Assembly: GCF_005889735.1 (NCBI RefSeq)
Contig: NZ_VCKY01000007.1
Location: forward strand, 33,471-97,470
DNA from: Nonomuraea turkmeniaca
GTDB lineage: Bacteria; Actinomycetota; Actinomycetes; Streptosporangiales; Streptosporangiaceae
Direction of reading: 5' to 3'
DNA: 64,000 bases
Part shown: positions 62,172 to 64,000 of the stretch, in pieces
Position numbering within the stretch: position 1 is the first letter of the stretch
How the letters are laid out: each line of letters starts with the position of its first letter
The notes under the pieces: generated by a model
The model's input: only the letters and a program-made list of their open reading frames with translations
Databases searched by the model: none
What the model was told of the DNA's origin: nothing
Translations under genes and position numbers: made by a program

Positions 62172-64000
62172 TCAGATGGCTATGCGGATGAGGTTGCGGC
62201 CCTTGAGGCCGTAGAGGGCCTTGCGGGACGGGTCGATGTTGATCCGGGAGCCGCCGCCGAACCAGTCGCTCGCCAGGCCCGCCACGAGCTTCCGGGACGT
62301 GAGGCCCACCAGGTCGATCTTGTAGATGGCGTCCTCGTCACTGGTGTACGCATGCCGCCCGGCGAGCACCAGGTCGCCGCCGCGGTCGCACACCTTCAGC
62401 GTACGGGTGACCTTGCGCCGGAGCAGGTCGTACTCGAACAGGACACCGCCGTCGGTGATCCCGTACAGGGCGAGCGGCGTGTGCTTGAGGCTCGTGACGG
62501 CCTTCGCGCCGGCCATCGGCTCGATCTCCCACTTCACCCGACGGGTACGCAGGTCGAACGCCGCCAGCCTGGCCGTGGACGTGACCGGAGGCGCGCCGAG
62601 CCCCTCCTGCGTGCTGGTGCCCAGGTAGACGGTGCCGAGCAGGGCGGTCAGCGAGAACACGGTCTGCCGCTCGACGACCGGCCGGTAGGTGTCGAGCTTG
62701 CCGGTCCGCGGGTCGTACACGTCGAGCGCGCCGTTCTGATGCCCCGGCTCCGGCTGGGTGGACATCACGATCAGCCCGGTCAGCTTGTCGTGGACCAGGT
62801 CCTTCGGCCGGTCCTGGTTGTGGCCGGTGCGGAAGAGCAGCTTGGCCTCGGGGTCGCCGGCGCGGTGGGAGTAGAGGGCGGCCTGGGTGTAGATGCCGAG
62901 GTAGGTGGTGTCCTCGACGGTCATGATGGTCTTGGGCTCGCCACCGATGGCCAGCCGGGTGACCTGGCGGGTGGCGAGGTCGTGGATGTCGCAGCCGCCC
63001 TTGCCGCCGACGTAGACCCGCTCGCCGTCGCTGTGCACCGACATCGGCTCCTCCGGGGCGGCCCGGAAGCCCTTCTGCACGTGGCTGACGTAGTCGATGG
63101 CGCCGGTGGCCGGGTCGTAGACGAAGACGCCAGGGTCCTGCATGCCGTAGATGAGTCCGTTGTGCTCCAGGATGCGGACGGTGGCCGCCTCCGGGAACGG
63201 CACCCCGAGCACCTCGTACGTTCCGTTCGCGATGTGGTAGCGGTAGAAGGTCCCGGAGGGACGGCCGGCGAAGTACACCCAGCCGTCGTGGATGAGCACC
63301 GAGACGACGTACTTCTCGCCCGGCGCGGTGGCCTTGACGACCTTGTACGCGGCCGGGTTCGCCTTCTCCAGCACGATCAGCTCCGCCAGCGAGTTCATGC
63401 CGCCCGCCACGTGCGTGTCGCTGATCGACATGCTCGACACCCAGTCGCGGTCGGCCACCTCGGCGGGCAGCAACTCGCGTTTCTCGCCGGTCTGCCGGTC
63501 GATCGCGATGAGGTGGGCGTTGGTGCCGACCCCGGCGTAGACGTGGGTGGCGTCGGCCTGGATGCTGCGCACGTACGCCTCGCCCGGAGCCGGCTGGCCC
63601 AGGTCGCGGCTGACGCCGGTGGCCGGGTCGTACTCCACCACGCGACCCGGCTGCGACATGCCCAGGTAGACCTTGCCGTCGGGCGAGGCCGCCATGGTCC
63701 AGATGTACGGGTCCGGGTATTCGGCGAGCCTGGTCGTGGTGCCCGTGAGCGTGTCGATCTTGTAAAGATCCGATCGGGAGTGGGTCCCGACGTAGACATC
63801 GGTGCCCGTCTTGCACATCGCCCAGATGCCCACCCCGGTGGGGATCTCGAAGTGGGCCGTGACCTTGTCCTGGCCCAGGTCCCAGGCGCCCACGACGTTG
63901 GGCGCCAGGCCGCGTGAGCCCATGTAGCACACGTCGCCGACGAACTCGGCGTTGCCCAAGGGGCTGACGACGCTCGCCGGGCCGAGGTCGGTGATGGTGC
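62172..64000 (-). CDS. Beta-propeller protein, 5' end outside window
   Basis: About 610 residues are visible and the frame is open to the window edge, so the N-terminus (probably with a signal peptide) is missing. Blade-type repeats run throughout: DVYVGTHSRSDLYKID, DGKVYLGMSQPGRVVEYD, HVYAGVGTNAHLIAID, GTVYLGTSTQEGLG. Paired segments (YVRSI ... GTNA ... LLP; GTST ... KAVTSL) align with the protein at 49652-52207, so the two are paralogues. Probably secreted. Ligand or enzyme activity unknown. Confidence 0.75.
   Translation of the reverse strand, partial: TITDLGPASVVSPLGNAEFVGDVCYMGSRGLAPNVVGAWDLGQDKVTAHFEIPTGVGIWAMCKTGTDVYVGTHSRSDLYKIDTLTGTTTRLAEYPDPYIWTMAASPDGKVYLGMSQPGRVVEYDPATGVSRDLGQPAPGEAYVRSIQADATHVYAGVGTNAHLIAIDRQTGEKRELLPAEVADRDWVSSMSISDTHVAGGMNSLAELIVLEKANPAAYKVVKATAPGEKYVVSVLIHDGWVYFAGRPSGTFYRYHIANGTYEVLGVPFPEAATVRILEHNGLIYGMQDPGVFVYDPATGAIDYVSHVQKGFRAAPEEPMSVHSDGERVYVGGKGGCDIHDLATRQVTRLAIGGEPKTIMTVEDTTYLGIYTQAALYSHRAGDPEAKLLFRTGHNQDRPKDLVHDKLTGLIVMSTQPEPGHQNGALDVYDPRTGKLDTYRPVVERQTVFSLTALLGTVYLGTSTQEGLGAPPVTSTARLAAFDLRTRRVKWEIEPMAGAKAVTSLKHTPLALYGITDGGVLFEYDLLRRKVTRTLKVCDRGGDLVLAGRHAYTSDEDAIYKIDLVGLTSRKLVAGLASDWFGGGSRINIDPSRKALYGLKGRNLIRIAI

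Noticed and set aside
61875..63917. Plus-strand frame of 680 codons over the second propeller gene
   Set aside because: The minus strand carries clear propeller blades; this frame is Arg/Gly/Asp-rich shadow sequence.

Overview
The window comes from a high-GC actinomycete. The evidence is GC-rich third codon positions throughout, many GTG/TTG starts, chains of ATGA/GTGA overlaps, a DnaE1-type polymerase, and actinobacterial regulator families (Zur, TetR, XRE/MmyB, ArsR, LacI). A Streptosporangiales-type soil organism would fit, but that is inference. Most of the window is accessory: one metallophore locus, two sugar-uptake loci, and between them a patchwork of stress, defence and housekeeping genes that includes several decayed genes. 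No rRNA, tRNA, CRISPR array or intact insertion sequence was seen.

Region 1 (1-23.5 kb) is a zinc-responsive metallophore locus. The plus strand carries a thiazolinyl-imide reductase (cut by the window edge), a thioesterase fused in frame to a methyltransferase, a 3483-residue synthetase with the order ArCP-Cy-A-PCP-Cy-A(MT-like insert)-PCP-Cy-A-PCP, and an aryl-acid AMP ligase. Convergent on the minus strand are two ABC half-transporters of the YbtP/YbtQ type and a YkoE/YkoD/YkoC-like ECF transporter, preceded by a Zur-box-like palindrome. Upstream of that lie zur, a second methyltransferase, a cysteine-free ribosomal protein S18 paralogue and a decayed cobW gene, preceded by a second Zur-box-like palindrome. 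A histidine-rich protein follows on the plus strand. Together these predict a Zur-repressed, zinc-scavenging aryl-tris-thiazoline/thiazolidine (zincophore) with its own uptake machinery. It resembles the Zur-controlled coelibactin cluster of Streptomyces but has a different module layout.

Region 2 (24-33 kb) is a plant-glycan locus. It has a GH35 beta-galactosidase, a LacI regulator, a fused two-domain Opp/Dpp-type ATPase and, divergently, a GH78 alpha-L-rhamnosidase. The transporter is broken: one deletion joins the first half of the substrate-binding protein to the end of a permease.

Region 3 (33-49.6 kb) is mixed. It contains a frameshifted SMI1/KNR4 gene, a TPR remnant, a DinB-like protein, dnaE with a small zinc-ribbon gene overlapping its end, TetR and MmyB-type regulators, an SDR, a winged-helix protein, a VOC protein, phosphate acetyltransferase, and an SRPBCC-DUF998 pair behind an ArsR remnant.

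Region 4 (49.6-64 kb) is a catabolic/transport locus: two related secreted beta-propeller proteins at its two ends, a Gfo/Idh/MocA oxidoreductase, an NAD-dependent epimerase, two DHDPS-family aldolases, a DegT-type PLP enzyme, a sugar ABC importer and a winged-helix regulator. Four copies of an 18-bp palindrome (core CGGTC-NN-GACCG) lie in its promoter regions and probably define one regulon. The substrate cannot be named from the sequence.
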